Shown: in pieces, positions 21,246 through 31,538 of the stretch
Numbering within the stretch: the stretch's first letter is position 1
Layout: every line of letters starts with the position of its first letter
From: a virus
IMG/VR virus record: IMGVR_UViG_3300030098_002339
Span: 24,285 to 88,284 of that record
Reading direction: 5' to 3' (one strand)
DNA length: 64,000 nucleotides
Translations under genes and position numbers: made by a program
Notes under the pieces: model-generated
Database searches by the model: none
What the model was told of the DNA's origin: nothing
What the model saw: the letters and a program-made list of their open reading frames with translations, nothing else

Positions 21246-22690
21246 TGCAAGTACCTTTTGGAGAATGGTTACCTGATATACCTGATCATTTAAATAAAGG
21301 AGCTACAACTGCAACTAATGTATTCCCTGCAGCAGTTAGCTATAAACCATTTAAAGCATCACAGCAAAAATCTAATGCTTTAGATAGTCAATGCTTTGGT
21401 GCATTTTCTACAAAAGACAATAGTGCAAACGTCTATACTTTTGCAGGAACAAAATCAAAATTATACAAATTATCTGGCGAAACATTTTCAGATGTAAGTC
21501 AAGCCAGTACTACATACAATGCAGGAGCTGATAACTTCTGGTCATTTTCTAACTTTGGAACAACAGTTGTTGCTTCCAATGGAGAAGATACTCCACAAAA
21601 ATTTGTAGTAGGAACTTCTAGTGTATTTGCAGATCTAGGTGGTTCCCCACCTATTTTTACATTTTCTGCAGTGATTAGAGATTTTCTTGTAGTAGGAAGA
21701 ATTAAAACTGTTAAAAATAGAGTTCAATGGTCTGGCATTAATGATGTTGAAACATGGACATCAGGTACTAAACAATCTGATTATCAAGACTTAGCAGATG
21801 GTGGTGAGATTACAGGTATAGTCGGAGGCGAGTATGGTTATATATTTCAAGAAAACCAAATAACTCGTATGGACTATGTGGGTGGTACAACAGTATTTAG
21901 ATTTTCAGTTATATCTAAAAACAGAGGTGCTATCTTTGCTAAAGCAATAACACAAGTAGGTAAAAGAGTTTTCTTTTATGCTCAAGATGGTTTCTTTGAA
22001 ATTGATGGTGAAACTATTAGACCAATAGGACAACATAAAGTTAATGATTATTTTGAAAGTAATTTATCTGCAGGCTATCAACAAAATATTATAGCTTCTA
22101 CAGATCCATTAAATCATTTAGCAATATGGTCTTATCCTAGTACTGCTGCTACAACAGGAGTTCAAGATCGTTTACTTATTTATAATTATTCTGTTAATAG
22201 ATGGTCTGTAGTAGAAACAGCTGCTGAAATGATTTTTTTACAATTTTCAGAAGCTTATACAGTTGATACATTAGATAACGTATCAAATAGTTTGGATGAT
22301 TTAAATGTATCATTTGATTCTAGATATTGGTTAGGTGGAGTTGTTAATTTTGCAGGTTTTGATGGTGATCATAAACTTATTCAATTTGATGGAGATACTT
22401 TAGCAGCAACAATTGAAACAGGAGAAATAGAACCATCACCTGGAAGACGATCAACTGTAACAATGGTTAGACCAATAGTAGATGGAACATCTACAGCACG
22501 AGTAACAAGTCGTGCAAGAGCAGCAGATTCAGGAACAAGTACTAGCTATGCTAGTTTGCAAACAAATGGAGATATACCTGTTAGATCTTCTGGAAGGTAT
22601 CATAAAGTTGGAGTTGCTATAGCAGCAGCTGCATCTTGGAATGATGCTCAAGGAGTAGATTTAATAGCAGTATCAGCAGGTAATCGATGA
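21245..22690 (+). CDS. Tail hub / DNA-stabilisation protein (P22 gp10-like)
   Basis: A 481-residue beta-rich protein. It has PFGEWLPDIPDHLNKG at the start and NRVQWSGINDVETW, MDYVGGTTVFRF, SKNRGAIF and SYPSTA blocks resembling beta-propeller hub proteins of P22-like tails. It should close the head after packaging and anchor the fibres. It overlaps the adaptor by one base. Confidence 0.75.
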   Translation: MQVPFGEWLPDIPDHLNKGATTATNVFPAAVSYKPFKASQQKSNALDSQCFGAFSTKDNSANVYTFAGTKSKLYKLSGETFSDVSQASTTYNAGADNFWSFSNFGTTVVASNGEDTPQKFVVGTSSVFADLGGSPPIFTFSAVIRDFLVVGRIKTVKNRVQWSGINDVETWTSGTKQSDYQDLADGGEITGIVGGEYGYIFQENQITRMDYVGGTTVFRFSVISKNRGAIFAKAITQVGKRVFFYAQDGFFEIDGETIRPIGQHKVNDYFESNLSAGYQQNIIASTDPLNHLAIWSYPSTAATTGVQDRLLIYNYSVNRWSVVETAAEMIFLQFSEAYTVDTLDNVSNSLDDLNVSFDSRYWLGGVVNFAGFDGDHKLIQFDGDTLAATIETGEIEPSPGRRSTVTMVRPIVDGTSTARVTSRARAADSGTSTSYASLQTNGDIPVRSSGRYHKVGVAIAAAASWNDAQGVDLIAVSAGNR

Positions 22691-22836
22691 GTGATACAAT
22701 AGATATAGATAATATAAGATTTGCATTTTCAGAAACTGACTACTTTCAAAGAGAAGTAGAAAGATCTGTTAATGAATTAATACTAAAAAACAACCAGGAA
22801 AATGACAAAGCATTTATCTGGTTTATGGGAGGATAA
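22687..22836 (+). CDS. Small acidic protein, 49 aa
   Basis: ATGA overlap with the hub gene. MSDTIDIDNIRFAFSETDYF, helical middle, ends WFMGG. Such short proteins before the tail fibre are often assembly factors; here the role is unknown. Confidence 0.5.
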   Translation: MSDTIDIDNIRFAFSETDYFQREVERSVNELILKNNQENDKAFIWFMGG

Positions 22837-22839
22837 TAA

Positions 22840-25128
22840 ATGGCAGGATCATATATAGGCAAATACGATACAACAGCTGCTAATAATACTGCAACAGGCA
22901 CAGGTTCGGTTAGTATAGCTGAAGGTATGCTGCCTTCTAATGTTAATAATGCTATGCGTGATATTATGGCGGACATTAGGCAATGGTATAATTCAGCTGA
23001 ATGGATTGAATACGGAGATGGAGCAGGATCATATACACCTGCTTATGCATCAGGAACAAGTTTTACAATTGCAGGTGCAGATGTAACTTCTGCTTACCAT
23101 GTAGGTAGAAGAGTTAAAGCAGTAGGTTCGTCTACAGGAACAATTTACGGATCAATTACTGCTACAAGTTTTTCAACAAATACAACAGTTACAGTTTCTT
23201 GGGATTCAGGTTCACTATCTAGTGAATCTTTAACAATTTATATTGGTATTACAAGTGCAACAAACACTTCAATGCCAGAAACTCCATCTATTACTGGAGA
23301 TTATACATTAGATGTATCAGGCGATATTATCCTAGATGCTGATGGCGGAGATGTATTCTTTAAAGATGGTGGTACTACCTTTGGAAGTGCTACTAATTCT
23401 TCAGGTAATTTAATTATTAAATCAGGTACAACAACAGCTTTAACATTTAGTGGAGCTAATGCTACCCTTGCTGGAGATTTAACAATCTCTGGTGATGATT
23501 TAACAATGGGTACTAATACTTCAGGAATGTTATTAGTAGCTGATGGTACAAATTTTAATCCAGTAGCAGTTAGTGGAGATGTTACTATGGCTTCTAATGG
23601 AGCAGTAACAATTGCTTCAACAGCTGTAGAAAATTCTATGTTAGCTGGATCTATTGCTGATAGCAAATTATCTACAATTTCAACAGCAGATAAAGTTGCT
23701 GGTGGAGCTATTCAAATTGATAGTGGTACTGATGGTACATCTATTACATTAGCAGATACAGATAAATTTTTAGTTGATGATGGTGGTACAACAAAATATG
23801 TTAATGCCTCTCAAATTAATAGTTATGTAAGTGCTTCCGTTGCAGCAGACGATCTTGGATCTGGTGATGCCGCAATTAATCTAACAACTTCATCTGGCAA
23901 TATTACAATTGATGCAGCAGCTAATGATAGTGATATTATATTTAAAGGAACAGATGCAACTTCCGATATTACAATGCTTACATTGGATGGAAGTGAAGCA
24001 GGACACGCAACTTTTAATAGTCACGTATCTGTTGGTGGATCTAATAACGAATTAAGATTTTATGAAGGTGCAAACTATATAGGTTTTGAAGCACCCGCTT
24101 TATCAGGAGATCAAATATGGGTATTACCTGCAGCAGATGGATCTTCGGATCAAGTATTAAAAACAGATGGCTCAGGTAATTTAGGTTGGGCTTCTGTTAC
24201 AGGTACAATTACTGCTTTAAATAATCAATCAGCTAATCGATTAACTACAATCGGTTCAACAACAACACAGTTAGATGGTGAAGCAAATTTAACTTTCACA
24301 GGTTCAGCATTAACTTGTATAGGAACAATTACAGTTGGTGTAGATGACACAGGACATGACGTTAAGTTCTTTGGTGCAACAGCTAGTAGATACTGGTTAT
24401 GGGATGAATCAGCAGATGGTGTAGTACAACAAGGTACATTAACTGTTGGAGTTGACGATACTGGATATGATGTAAAATTCTTTGGAGCTACAGCAAGTGC
24501 TTATATGCAATGGGATGAATCAGAAGATGATTTAATCCTAGGTGGTGCTGCAAGAATAGTTGTCCCAGAAGGACAATTAGTATTAGGTAGTACAGCTGTA
24601 AGTTCAACTGCAGCAGAATTAAATTTATTAGATGGTGTTTCAGGATTAGTACAAGCAGATCTAACTAAATTAGCAGCAGTTAATTCTACAGACGCAGAAC
24701 TTAATATATTAGATGGTTCAGCTAAATCTACATCTTCAATTACATTAGCAGATACTGATGCTTTAATTGTTATAGATGGGAATACAACAAAACAAATTCC
24801 TGTTTCAGATATTAAAACATACAATCCAGGTGGAACTGCATGGCAAGCTGTTGTTACAGGTAATACAACAATGGTTTCTGGTAGAGGTTATTTTGTTAAT
24901 ACAACTTCAGCTGCAATTACAATGACATTACCTGCATCTCCTTCATTAGGAGATAGTGTAACGGTTATTGATTATGCAGGAACAGCAGATTCAAATAATA
25001 TTACGATAGGAAGAAACTCTCAAAAAATTCATGGAGCTTCTGAGGATTTAACAGTAGCAACAGAACGAGCTGCCTTTACATTAGTATTTACAGATTCTAC
25101 TCAAGGTTGGCTCTTAACGGAGAAATAA
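22840..25128 (+). CDS. Large tail fibre / tail protein, 762 aa
   Basis: The N-terminal ~150 residues (GSVSIAEGMLPSNVNNAMRDIMADIRQWYN) are a common tail-fibre attachment domain. A long Thr/Ser/Gly/Asp-rich beta region with repeats such as TLTVGVDDTGYDVKFFGATAS (twice) follows, and the C-terminal end (~660-762) is a small beta domain. It is the main candidate for the fibre shaft that carries the kelch-like proteins. Confidence 0.75.
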   Translation: MAGSYIGKYDTTAANNTATGTGSVSIAEGMLPSNVNNAMRDIMADIRQWYNSAEWIEYGDGAGSYTPAYASGTSFTIAGADVTSAYHVGRRVKAVGSSTGTIYGSITATSFSTNTTVTVSWDSGSLSSESLTIYIGITSATNTSMPETPSITGDYTLDVSGDIILDADGGDVFFKDGGTTFGSATNSSGNLIIKSGTTTALTFSGANATLAGDLTISGDDLTMGTNTSGMLLVADGTNFNPVAVSGDVTMASNGAVTIASTAVENSMLAGSIADSKLSTISTADKVAGGAIQIDSGTDGTSITLADTDKFLVDDGGTTKYVNASQINSYVSASVAADDLGSGDAAINLTTSSGNITIDAAANDSDIIFKGTDATSDITMLTLDGSEAGHATFNSHVSVGGSNNELRFYEGANYIGFEAPALSGDQIWVLPAADGSSDQVLKTDGSGNLGWASVTGTITALNNQSANRLTTIGSTTTQLDGEANLTFTGSALTCIGTITVGVDDTGHDVKFFGATASRYWLWDESADGVVQQGTLTVGVDDTGYDVKFFGATASAYMQWDESEDDLILGGAARIVVPEGQLVLGSTAVSSTAAELNLLDGVSGLVQADLTKLAAVNSTDAELNILDGSAKSTSSITLADTDALIVIDGNTTKQIPVSDIKTYNPGGTAWQAVVTGNTTMVSGRGYFVNTTSAAITMTLPASPSLGDSVTVIDYAGTADSNNITIGRNSQKIHGASEDLTVATERAAFTLVFTDSTQGWLLTEK

Positions 25129-25131
25129 TAA

Positions 25132-26100
25132 ATGGCTGATTATAAAGCTATCAAGGGCTGGACTATTCAAACAGTTTCTAGTGATCCTAGTAATCCTATT
25201 AAAGGACAGGTGTGGTATAATTCAACACTTGGAAAATTAAGAGGTGCTAAATTAGCTGCTGGTGCTTGGAGCACAGGAGCTAATGTAGGAACAGCAAGAG
25301 CTAATCCAGAAGGTGCTGATAGATCAACACCATCCGCAGGTTTAATTTTTGGTGGAAGAACAAGTGGATCAGCAGGTGGTGGAGATACAGAAGAATATAA
25401 TGGAACAGCTTGGTCTGAACAAAATGATTTAAATGTTAATCGTTGGCGAGGTGGTGGTGCTGGAACTCAAACAGCAGGATTTAGTTTTGGAGGATCAACA
25501 GGACCTACAGCTCACGTTGGAACAGCAGAGACCTATGATGGTACAAGCTGGACTGAAGTTGGCGATCTTACTTCTACTACCAGACCTAATACAGTAGGAT
25601 TTGGATTACAAACAGCAGCTTTATGCGTTGCTGGATATGGTGTAGCGGTTGTAGAACAATATAATGGTTCTTCTTGGTCAGAAGTCGGAGATTTAAATAC
25701 TGCTAGAGGTTCTATGGCAGGATGCGGATCAACAACAGCAGGACTTGTAGCACAAGGAGAATCTCCAGGTGGTAATATAGATTCAGTAGAACAATGGGAT
25801 GGTTCAAGCTGGACTGAAGTTGCAGATTGTAATACTGCTCGAAATCAACCAGGTGGAGGTGGAACATCTACTTCTTCTATATGTTTTGGTGGCGATCCTT
25901 CTGCTTTAACAGAAAACTGGGATGGTTCTTCTTGGACTGAAGTGGGTGATATGTCTACAGCAAGAGGTCGTGCCGCAGCAGCAGGAACATCGAGTTCTGC
26001 ATTTTGTGCAGCAGGTGCAACACCAGGAGCAACGACTGGAGTTAATAATACAGAAGAATGGGATCAATCAGTATCTGGAAATAATTGGGATACAACATAA
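25132..26100 (+). CDS. Kelch-like tail fibre protein 1, 322 aa
   Basis: Starts MADYKAIKGWTIQTV with a QVWYNST element shared by all three paralogues (the likely anchoring module, residues 1-40). Then come five repeats of about 44 residues, each with Y/W-(D/N)-G-x-(S/A)-W-(T/S)-E and a GG pair, closed by NTEEWDQS. The arrangement suggests one beta-propeller for receptor binding. Confidence 0.75.
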   Translation: MADYKAIKGWTIQTVSSDPSNPIKGQVWYNSTLGKLRGAKLAAGAWSTGANVGTARANPEGADRSTPSAGLIFGGRTSGSAGGGDTEEYNGTAWSEQNDLNVNRWRGGGAGTQTAGFSFGGSTGPTAHVGTAETYDGTSWTEVGDLTSTTRPNTVGFGLQTAALCVAGYGVAVVEQYNGSSWSEVGDLNTARGSMAGCGSTTAGLVAQGESPGGNIDSVEQWDGSSWTEVADCNTARNQPGGGGTSTSSICFGGDPSALTENWDGSSWTEVGDMSTARGRAAAAGTSSSAFCAAGATPGATTGVNNTEEWDQSVSGNNWDTT

Positions 26101-27884
26101 TGGCAGATTACAAAGAATTAAAAGGAAAACATATTTTAAGTATCGCATCAGACTTGGACAACGCTGCAGGTGAAGGACAAATTTGGTATAATACTACATC
26201 TGGAGACTACAAGACGATTGTTAAAGCGGCTGGAACTTGGTCAACTAGTAATAGTTTGAACACAGGTAAAGAAAAATCTTTTGGCATAGGAATTCAAACA
26301 GCTGCTCTTACTATAAGTGGAGAAGGTACAGCCACAGTTGAACAATATGATGGTACTTCTTGGTCGGAAATTGCAGATGTTAATACAGCAAGAGAACATG
26401 GCGCAGGTTGTGGAACTGTAGCCTCAGGTCTTTTTTTCGGTGGACAACCTCCTGTTACAGGAAAAACAGAATCCTGGAATGGAACCTCATGGACAGAAAC
26501 TGGAGATTTGAATACCTCTCGAAGAGGAGGAGGTGGATCAGGACCAAGTAGCTCTGCTGCTCTTGCAGCTACAGGTTATGATGGTTCTAATAATGTTACA
26601 AATGTTGAAAGTTGGAATGGATCAAGCTGGACTGAAGTGGCTGATGTTAATACTGCACGAAGAACAGGAGCAAGTGGAGGAACGAGCAGTACCGCTTCAA
26701 TGATAGTAGGAGGCGGAGGACCTGGTAGTGGAACAGCAAATGTCGAAGTATGGGATGGAGCAAGCTGGACTGAAGTAACTGATATTAATACTGCTAGAGA
26801 AGAATTTAAAGGTGCTCCAGAGACTTCTGCAACAAATTTGGTTTTTGGAGGTGCTCATGATCCAGGTCCTACAGCTGCTACAGAATATTATGATGGATCT
26901 AGTTGGTCAGAGGTCGGAGATTTAAATGAAAATAGACAAAGATTATCAGGAACAGGAACAACGATTTTAGCATTGGCTTCTGGAGGAGGAACTCCTCCCT
27001 CTCCCCTTGTTACTGTTGAAGAATGGGATTGGACATCTACCCTTGCTGCAGGTGCATGGGCATCGGGTGGAGCAGCAAATAATCCAAGAGGTAAAGGTGG
27101 AGGAGCTGGAATTCAAACTGCAGCTGCAGTTTTTGGTGGTGTCGTTAGTGATACCCCTAAATCAAATACAACAGAAGAATATGATGGTTCTTCGTGGACA
27201 AATACAGGAAATTTAAATACAGGTCGACATGCTGGAGCTGGTTTTGGAGTACAAACAGCAGCTTTTTATTGTGCGGGAGAATCAACAGCTTATGTTGATA
27301 ATGTTGAATCTTACAATGGTTCAACCTGGTCCGAAACAACAGATTTAAGTACAGCTCGTGGAGGTGCAGAAGGTAATGGTACAACAACAGCAGGAATGGT
27401 AGTTTGTGGTGCAGTAAACCCGCCTAATTTTTCAACTCTTAACGAACAATGGAATGGTTCTGCTTGGTCAGAAGATGCAGATACTAATACAGGTAGAAAT
27501 GAGGGTGGATGTGTAGGCACATCAACCGCTGCTTTATATTTCGGTGGTTTTACTCCAGATTTAACAGCAAACTCAGAAGAATGGAATGGAACAGCATGGG
27601 CAGAAGGAAACAATGTAAATAGAGTTATTGGACAATCAGGTGATTTTGGCATTCAAACTTCAGCGATTGCTGCTGGAGGAAGTCCAGGAGATGTAGCTAG
27701 CACAGAGGAATATGATGGTACTTCTTGGGCTGAAGTTGCAAATTTATCTACAGCAAGAAATATACTTATTGGAAATAATAATAGCACTGATTCTACTCTA
27801 GGATTAGTTATGGGAGGAGATCCAGGCGTTACTACTACAGAAGAATGGACACAATCACAAAACATTAAGACAATAGCAGACTAG
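26100..27884 (+). CDS. Kelch-like tail fibre protein 2, 594 aa
   Basis: Start placed at MADYKELKG, overlapping the previous stop by one base. The same anchor module precedes two sets of five W-(T/S)-E repeats; each set ends in an EEW element (EEWDWTS near residue 305, EEWTQS near the end). Two propeller domains joined by a short AWASGG linker are likely. A duplicated, extended version of the previous gene. Confidence 0.75.
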   Translation: MADYKELKGKHILSIASDLDNAAGEGQIWYNTTSGDYKTIVKAAGTWSTSNSLNTGKEKSFGIGIQTAALTISGEGTATVEQYDGTSWSEIADVNTAREHGAGCGTVASGLFFGGQPPVTGKTESWNGTSWTETGDLNTSRRGGGGSGPSSSAALAATGYDGSNNVTNVESWNGSSWTEVADVNTARRTGASGGTSSTASMIVGGGGPGSGTANVEVWDGASWTEVTDINTAREEFKGAPETSATNLVFGGAHDPGPTAATEYYDGSSWSEVGDLNENRQRLSGTGTTILALASGGGTPPSPLVTVEEWDWTSTLAAGAWASGGAANNPRGKGGGAGIQTAAAVFGGVVSDTPKSNTTEEYDGSSWTNTGNLNTGRHAGAGFGVQTAAFYCAGESTAYVDNVESYNGSTWSETTDLSTARGGAEGNGTTTAGMVVCGAVNPPNFSTLNEQWNGSAWSEDADTNTGRNEGGCVGTSTAALYFGGFTPDLTANSEEWNGTAWAEGNNVNRVIGQSGDFGIQTSAIAAGGSPGDVASTEEYDGTSWAEVANLSTARNILIGNNNSTDSTLGLVMGGDPGVTTTEEWTQSQNIKTIAD

Positions 27885-27929
27885 ACAAATGGAATTTAAA
27901 CAAATATAAAAGGAAAAAGGAGGAGCAAT

Positions 27930-28223
27930 ATGGCAAATGACATCTTTAATTACTGCGTAGCAACGAACACTGGAAAGGGTTTCATCACACATGATGATAG
28001 CCGAAGATTCTGGATTAGTGGCAATCCTGGTAATGTATGGGTTGCAACAGACTGTGTAGAATCAAGACATTGGATTGCAAGAAACAATGGTGTTTCTAAA
28101 ACTAAAGAAGAAGCACAAGCTATTGTAACAGCAGAAGTTGAAGCAGCACAAGCAGCTTGGGATGCTTTATCTGATGAAGAAAAAGCATTAACATCAAGAC
28201 CAGGCGACATAACTCTTCCCTAA
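27930..28223 (+). CDS. Small protein between fibre genes, 97 aa
   Basis: AAGGAGG before the start. A beta-like N-terminal half (FNYCVATNTGKGFITHDDSRRFWISG) and a helical, Ala/Glu-rich C-terminal half. It could be a fibre chaperone or a small virion protein; it has no kelch repeats. Function unknown. Confidence 0.6.
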   Translation: MANDIFNYCVATNTGKGFITHDDSRRFWISGNPGNVWVATDCVESRHWIARNNGVSKTKEEAQAIVTAEVEAAQAAWDALSDEEKALTSRPGDITLP

Positions 28224-28232
28224 AGGAATTAA

Positions 28233-30059
28233 ATGGCAACGTACCGAGAAATTAAAGGACTCACCGTTCCTTATTTAGATGCTGATTTACCTTCTGCTTC
28301 TGCAAGTACGCAAGAAGGACAGGTTTGGTATAACTCAGCTACAGGAAAGCTACGAGCTTTTATATCCTATAATACATGGGCTACATCTAGTGCTGCAAGT
28401 ACAGGTCGTGGAGAATTAGGTGGTACTGGACCTCAAACTGCTGCTTTTATATGTGGTGGTAGAAGTCCAACTGTAAGAGCACATACCGAACATTATAATG
28501 GTAGTGGCTGGTCAGAAGTTGCTGATCTTAATTCAGCTAGACATGCTTTAGCTGCTTTAGGTACGCAAACAGCAAGTTTAGCTTATGGTGGAGCATTTCC
28601 TGGAAGCACTGATTCGGATATATCGGAAGAGTTTGATGGTTCTTCTTGGTCAGAAGGAGACGATTTAAATACAGCAAGACAAGATTTAGGTGGTACTGGA
28701 GCTGGAACACAAACAGCTGGGTTAATGGCTGCGGGTAATGTTAAAGCAGGAGGTACTACTACCAAACAACTTTGTGAGTCTTACAATGGAACTAGCTGGT
28801 CAGAAGAATCTGATTTAGGAACAGCTAGATATTATACGGGAATTATTGGAGCACAAGATGCTGCTCTTTGTGTATCAGGAGGTCCTGCACCTGCACCAGA
28901 TGTAACTGTTAATGTAGAATCTTGGAATGGTTCATCATGGACAGAAACTACAAATGTAAATACAGGAAAAGCTCAAGGAGCTTCTTTTGGAACACAAACT
29001 CATGCAATTAATGCAGGTGGTGATAATCCAGGTCCTTCTGAACTTAATGCAGAAGAATGGGATGGCACTTCTTGGACAGAAACGACTAACATATCCTCAG
29101 AAAAAAAATACCATACAGCTGGAGGAAGTGGAACAGCAGGAGCTCATTTAGCTGGTTACGATATGAGTAATTATGTAGGTACAACAGAAGAATGGAACAA
29201 ATCAATTTTAACCTATACCCCTGCAGCATGGGCAAGTGGTGGAAATTATGGACAATCTTTAAAAGGAGTTGGTGGAGCAGGAACTCAAACTGCTGGACTT
29301 GGATTTGGAGGTCAACCTCCCACTAAAGCTGAAACTTATGAATACGATGGTACGGCTTGGACAGAAACAAATGATTTAAATACAGCAAGATATAATACAC
29401 AAGGAACTGGAACTCAAACTGCAGGATTAGCAGCTGGAGGATATGATGCTCCAAATCGTAAAGACGAAGTAGAAGAATATAATGGTTCTACTTGGAGTGA
29501 ACAAAATGATATACCTGCTGCTACATATAATGCGGGTATGGCTGGAACTCAAACTTCAGCTCTTTTCTTTGCAGGTAATAGTCCAGCTGGAGGAAGTACT
29601 GCTGAAACTTATGAATATGACGGCACAAATTGGACTGATGGTGGAGATTTAAGTACAGCTAAAAATGCTAACACAGGATGTGGAACACAAACAGCAGGAT
29701 TATCAATGTTTGGAGAACCTGGTGTATCTAGTGAAGAATATAATGGAACAGCTTGGACAGCTGGAGGAAATGGGAATATTGAACGATATGGTTTAGCTGG
29801 ATGGGGAATCCAAACGGCAGCTGGAGTAGCTGGTGGTTATGGACCTGGATACTCAAGTCTTTCTGAACTTTATGATGGGACCTCTTGGTCAACAAATGCC
29901 TCTTTAAGTACAGCAAGAAGTGCGATAGGAACAGCAAGAAATTCAACACAAGAAGCTGGATTAGTATTTGGAGGATCAAGACCAGCTAATAGTGATGCAA
30001 CAGAAGAATTTACAGGTGTAACAACAGCCGCAGAAGCTGCTGATATTGACTTTGACTAA
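28233..30059 (+). CDS. Kelch-like tail fibre protein 3, 608 aa
   Basis: The anchor module is present in altered form (MATYREIKGLTVPYL, QVWYNSATGKLRA). Two sets of five repeats follow, each closed by an EEW/EEF element (EEWNKS near 325, EEFTGV near 595). Repeats differ from those of paralogues 1 and 2, so binding specificity may differ. It is followed by 29 untranslated bases. Confidence 0.75.
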   Translation: MATYREIKGLTVPYLDADLPSASASTQEGQVWYNSATGKLRAFISYNTWATSSAASTGRGELGGTGPQTAAFICGGRSPTVRAHTEHYNGSGWSEVADLNSARHALAALGTQTASLAYGGAFPGSTDSDISEEFDGSSWSEGDDLNTARQDLGGTGAGTQTAGLMAAGNVKAGGTTTKQLCESYNGTSWSEESDLGTARYYTGIIGAQDAALCVSGGPAPAPDVTVNVESWNGSSWTETTNVNTGKAQGASFGTQTHAINAGGDNPGPSELNAEEWDGTSWTETTNISSEKKYHTAGGSGTAGAHLAGYDMSNYVGTTEEWNKSILTYTPAAWASGGNYGQSLKGVGGAGTQTAGLGFGGQPPTKAETYEYDGTAWTETNDLNTARYNTQGTGTQTAGLAAGGYDAPNRKDEVEEYNGSTWSEQNDIPAATYNAGMAGTQTSALFFAGNSPAGGSTAETYEYDGTNWTDGGDLSTAKNANTGCGTQTAGLSMFGEPGVSSEEYNGTAWTAGGNGNIERYGLAGWGIQTAAGVAGGYGPGYSSLSELYDGTSWSTNASLSTARSAIGTARNSTQEAGLVFGGSRPANSDATEEFTGVTTAAEAADIDFD

Positions 30060-30088
30060 TATTTAAAAAAAGAGTATAAAACCTCTAT

Positions 30089-30775
30089 ATGAAAGAGAAA
30101 AGAAACATACACGAACTTATTGTAAAAGAAGAACCTCATCTTCATGAAATATTAGATCCTGCACAAGTTGCTAAATTTAAAGAATTAACAAACGAACTTA
30201 GAGATACCTGGACAAAGAAACAAATGTTCAGAACAAAAACAGAGATGGAATTTTCTGTTTTAAATGATGCTAAATATCCAACCAATGCTGCTAAGTATTG
30301 GCAATGTGTGAGAGAACAAAATACTCACATGGAAAACTTAATGCATTTATCCTTTGATGCTCGTAAAAATGATATTGAAATAAAACAAAAATTAAAAGAA
30401 CTAGAAGAAGAAAAAGACGAATTAAAAAAAGAACTCATACAAGTAGAAATAGATGAAAAAACTTATAGTAAAGCTAGTATGCAACTTGTTGCAGCTCATC
30501 GTATGAGAGAAGTTACTGAATGGTCTAACTTTAAAAAGATTTATAATGATGGTACTTTTGATGATAAGAATGTAGATACACACCAACTATTATCATACAA
30601 AAAGATCATGAAGAATAGAAAGAATACATTAACTCCTGGATCTTCACAACCTGAAGTCTTTAATGTATTAGGTCAATTGCAAACAATTGAACGGGTGGAA
30701 GAAGAACGAAAAGCCCTTGGACACGAAAAGAAAAAGGCTATAAGTGAAACACCTAAATACGGAAAACAAGGCTAA
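30089..30775 (+). CDS. Coiled-coil protein, 228 aa
   Basis: Lys/Glu-rich, with a long heptad region (~92-135) and helical flanks. It has the look of phage proteins that follow tail fibres in marine myoviruses and podoviruses. The last 32 bases overlap the sulfotransferase. Possible virion assembly factor. Confidence 0.6.
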   Translation: MKEKRNIHELIVKEEPHLHEILDPAQVAKFKELTNELRDTWTKKQMFRTKTEMEFSVLNDAKYPTNAAKYWQCVREQNTHMENLMHLSFDARKNDIEIKQKLKELEEEKDELKKELIQVEIDEKTYSKASMQLVAAHRMREVTEWSNFKKIYNDGTFDDKNVDTHQLLSYKKIMKNRKNTLTPGSSQPEVFNVLGQLQTIERVEEERKALGHEKKKAISETPKYGKQG

Positions 30776-31538
30776 ACAAATCTACTTTCTTTGTGCGATG
30801 CCAAGATCAGGGAATACCTTATTTGCATCACTCATGAATCAAAATCCAGAGATTGCTGTTACCGCCAATAGTATCACCTTGGAAATTATGAAAGATTTAT
30901 TTCTTCTTAAAAAAATAGATGCCTTTCAAAATTTTCCTGATGAACAATCTTTAGATAATGTTATGGATGAAGTTTATAATCTTTATTATAAACATTGGAA
31001 TTATAAAGTTATTATTGATCGAGGACCTGTTTGTACATCTAGCAATCTAAAGATCATGCAAAAACATTTTAAACAACCTATACGATGTATTGTATTAGTT
31101 AGAGATTTATTAGATGTTTTAGCTTCTTATATTAAATGGTTTGAAACTGAGCCAACTGCTTTTTTAAATCAATTAAAAACAATAGATGAAAAATTAAGTC
31201 GACTTATGCACAAGTATGGAGCAATAGCAAAAGGACTTTTATCTATTCAGTATTTACTTCAGCATCCTGAGATGGCTGTGTTTATTAAGTATGATGATTT
31301 AGTTGTTAATCCAGAACAAGAATTAAGAAAAGTCTACACTTTTTTAAATCTCCCCTATTTTCCGCATAAGTTTATTGATCTAGATCAAATTACCGTGAAT
31401 GGTTTACAATATAATGATAGTATTACAGGTAAAAATATGCACACCATTAGAACACAAAATGTTCACAAGGTTGATAATCCATATAAGAATATGATACCAG
31501 AGAGATTTATTAAGGAATATGGACACATCCGATTTTAA
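30744..31538 (+). CDS. Sulfotransferase
   Basis: A 264-residue protein with a 5'-phosphosulfate loop PRSGNT (20-25) in the first strand, a 3'-phosphate-type segment VLVRDLLDVLASY, and FIKYDDLVVNPEQELRKVYTFLNLPY at the usual position. It transfers sulfate from PAPS to an unknown acceptor. It is followed by four oxygenase genes with 20- and 4-base overlaps, implying one modification pathway. Confidence 0.85.
   Translation: MKHLNTENKAKQIYFLCAMPRSGNTLFASLMNQNPEIAVTANSITLEIMKDLFLLKKIDAFQNFPDEQSLDNVMDEVYNLYYKHWNYKVIIDRGPVCTSSNLKIMQKHFKQPIRCIVLVRDLLDVLASYIKWFETEPTAFLNQLKTIDEKLSRLMHKYGAIAKGLLSIQYLLQHPEMAVFIKYDDLVVNPEQELRKVYTFLNLPYFPHKFIDLDQITVNGLQYNDSITGKNMHTIRTQNVHKVDNPYKNMIPERFIKEYGHIRF

Noticed and set aside
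23301-24824. Leftward Val/Pro-rich frames in the 762-residue fibre gene
   Set aside because: Antisense of Thr/Ser/Gly repeats; composition is an artefact of repetitive coding.
25132-30059. Repeats resembling a CRISPR or tandem DNA array
   Set aside because: The repeats are protein-level kelch-like blocks of variable DNA sequence within open genes; no regular spacer/repeat structure exists.
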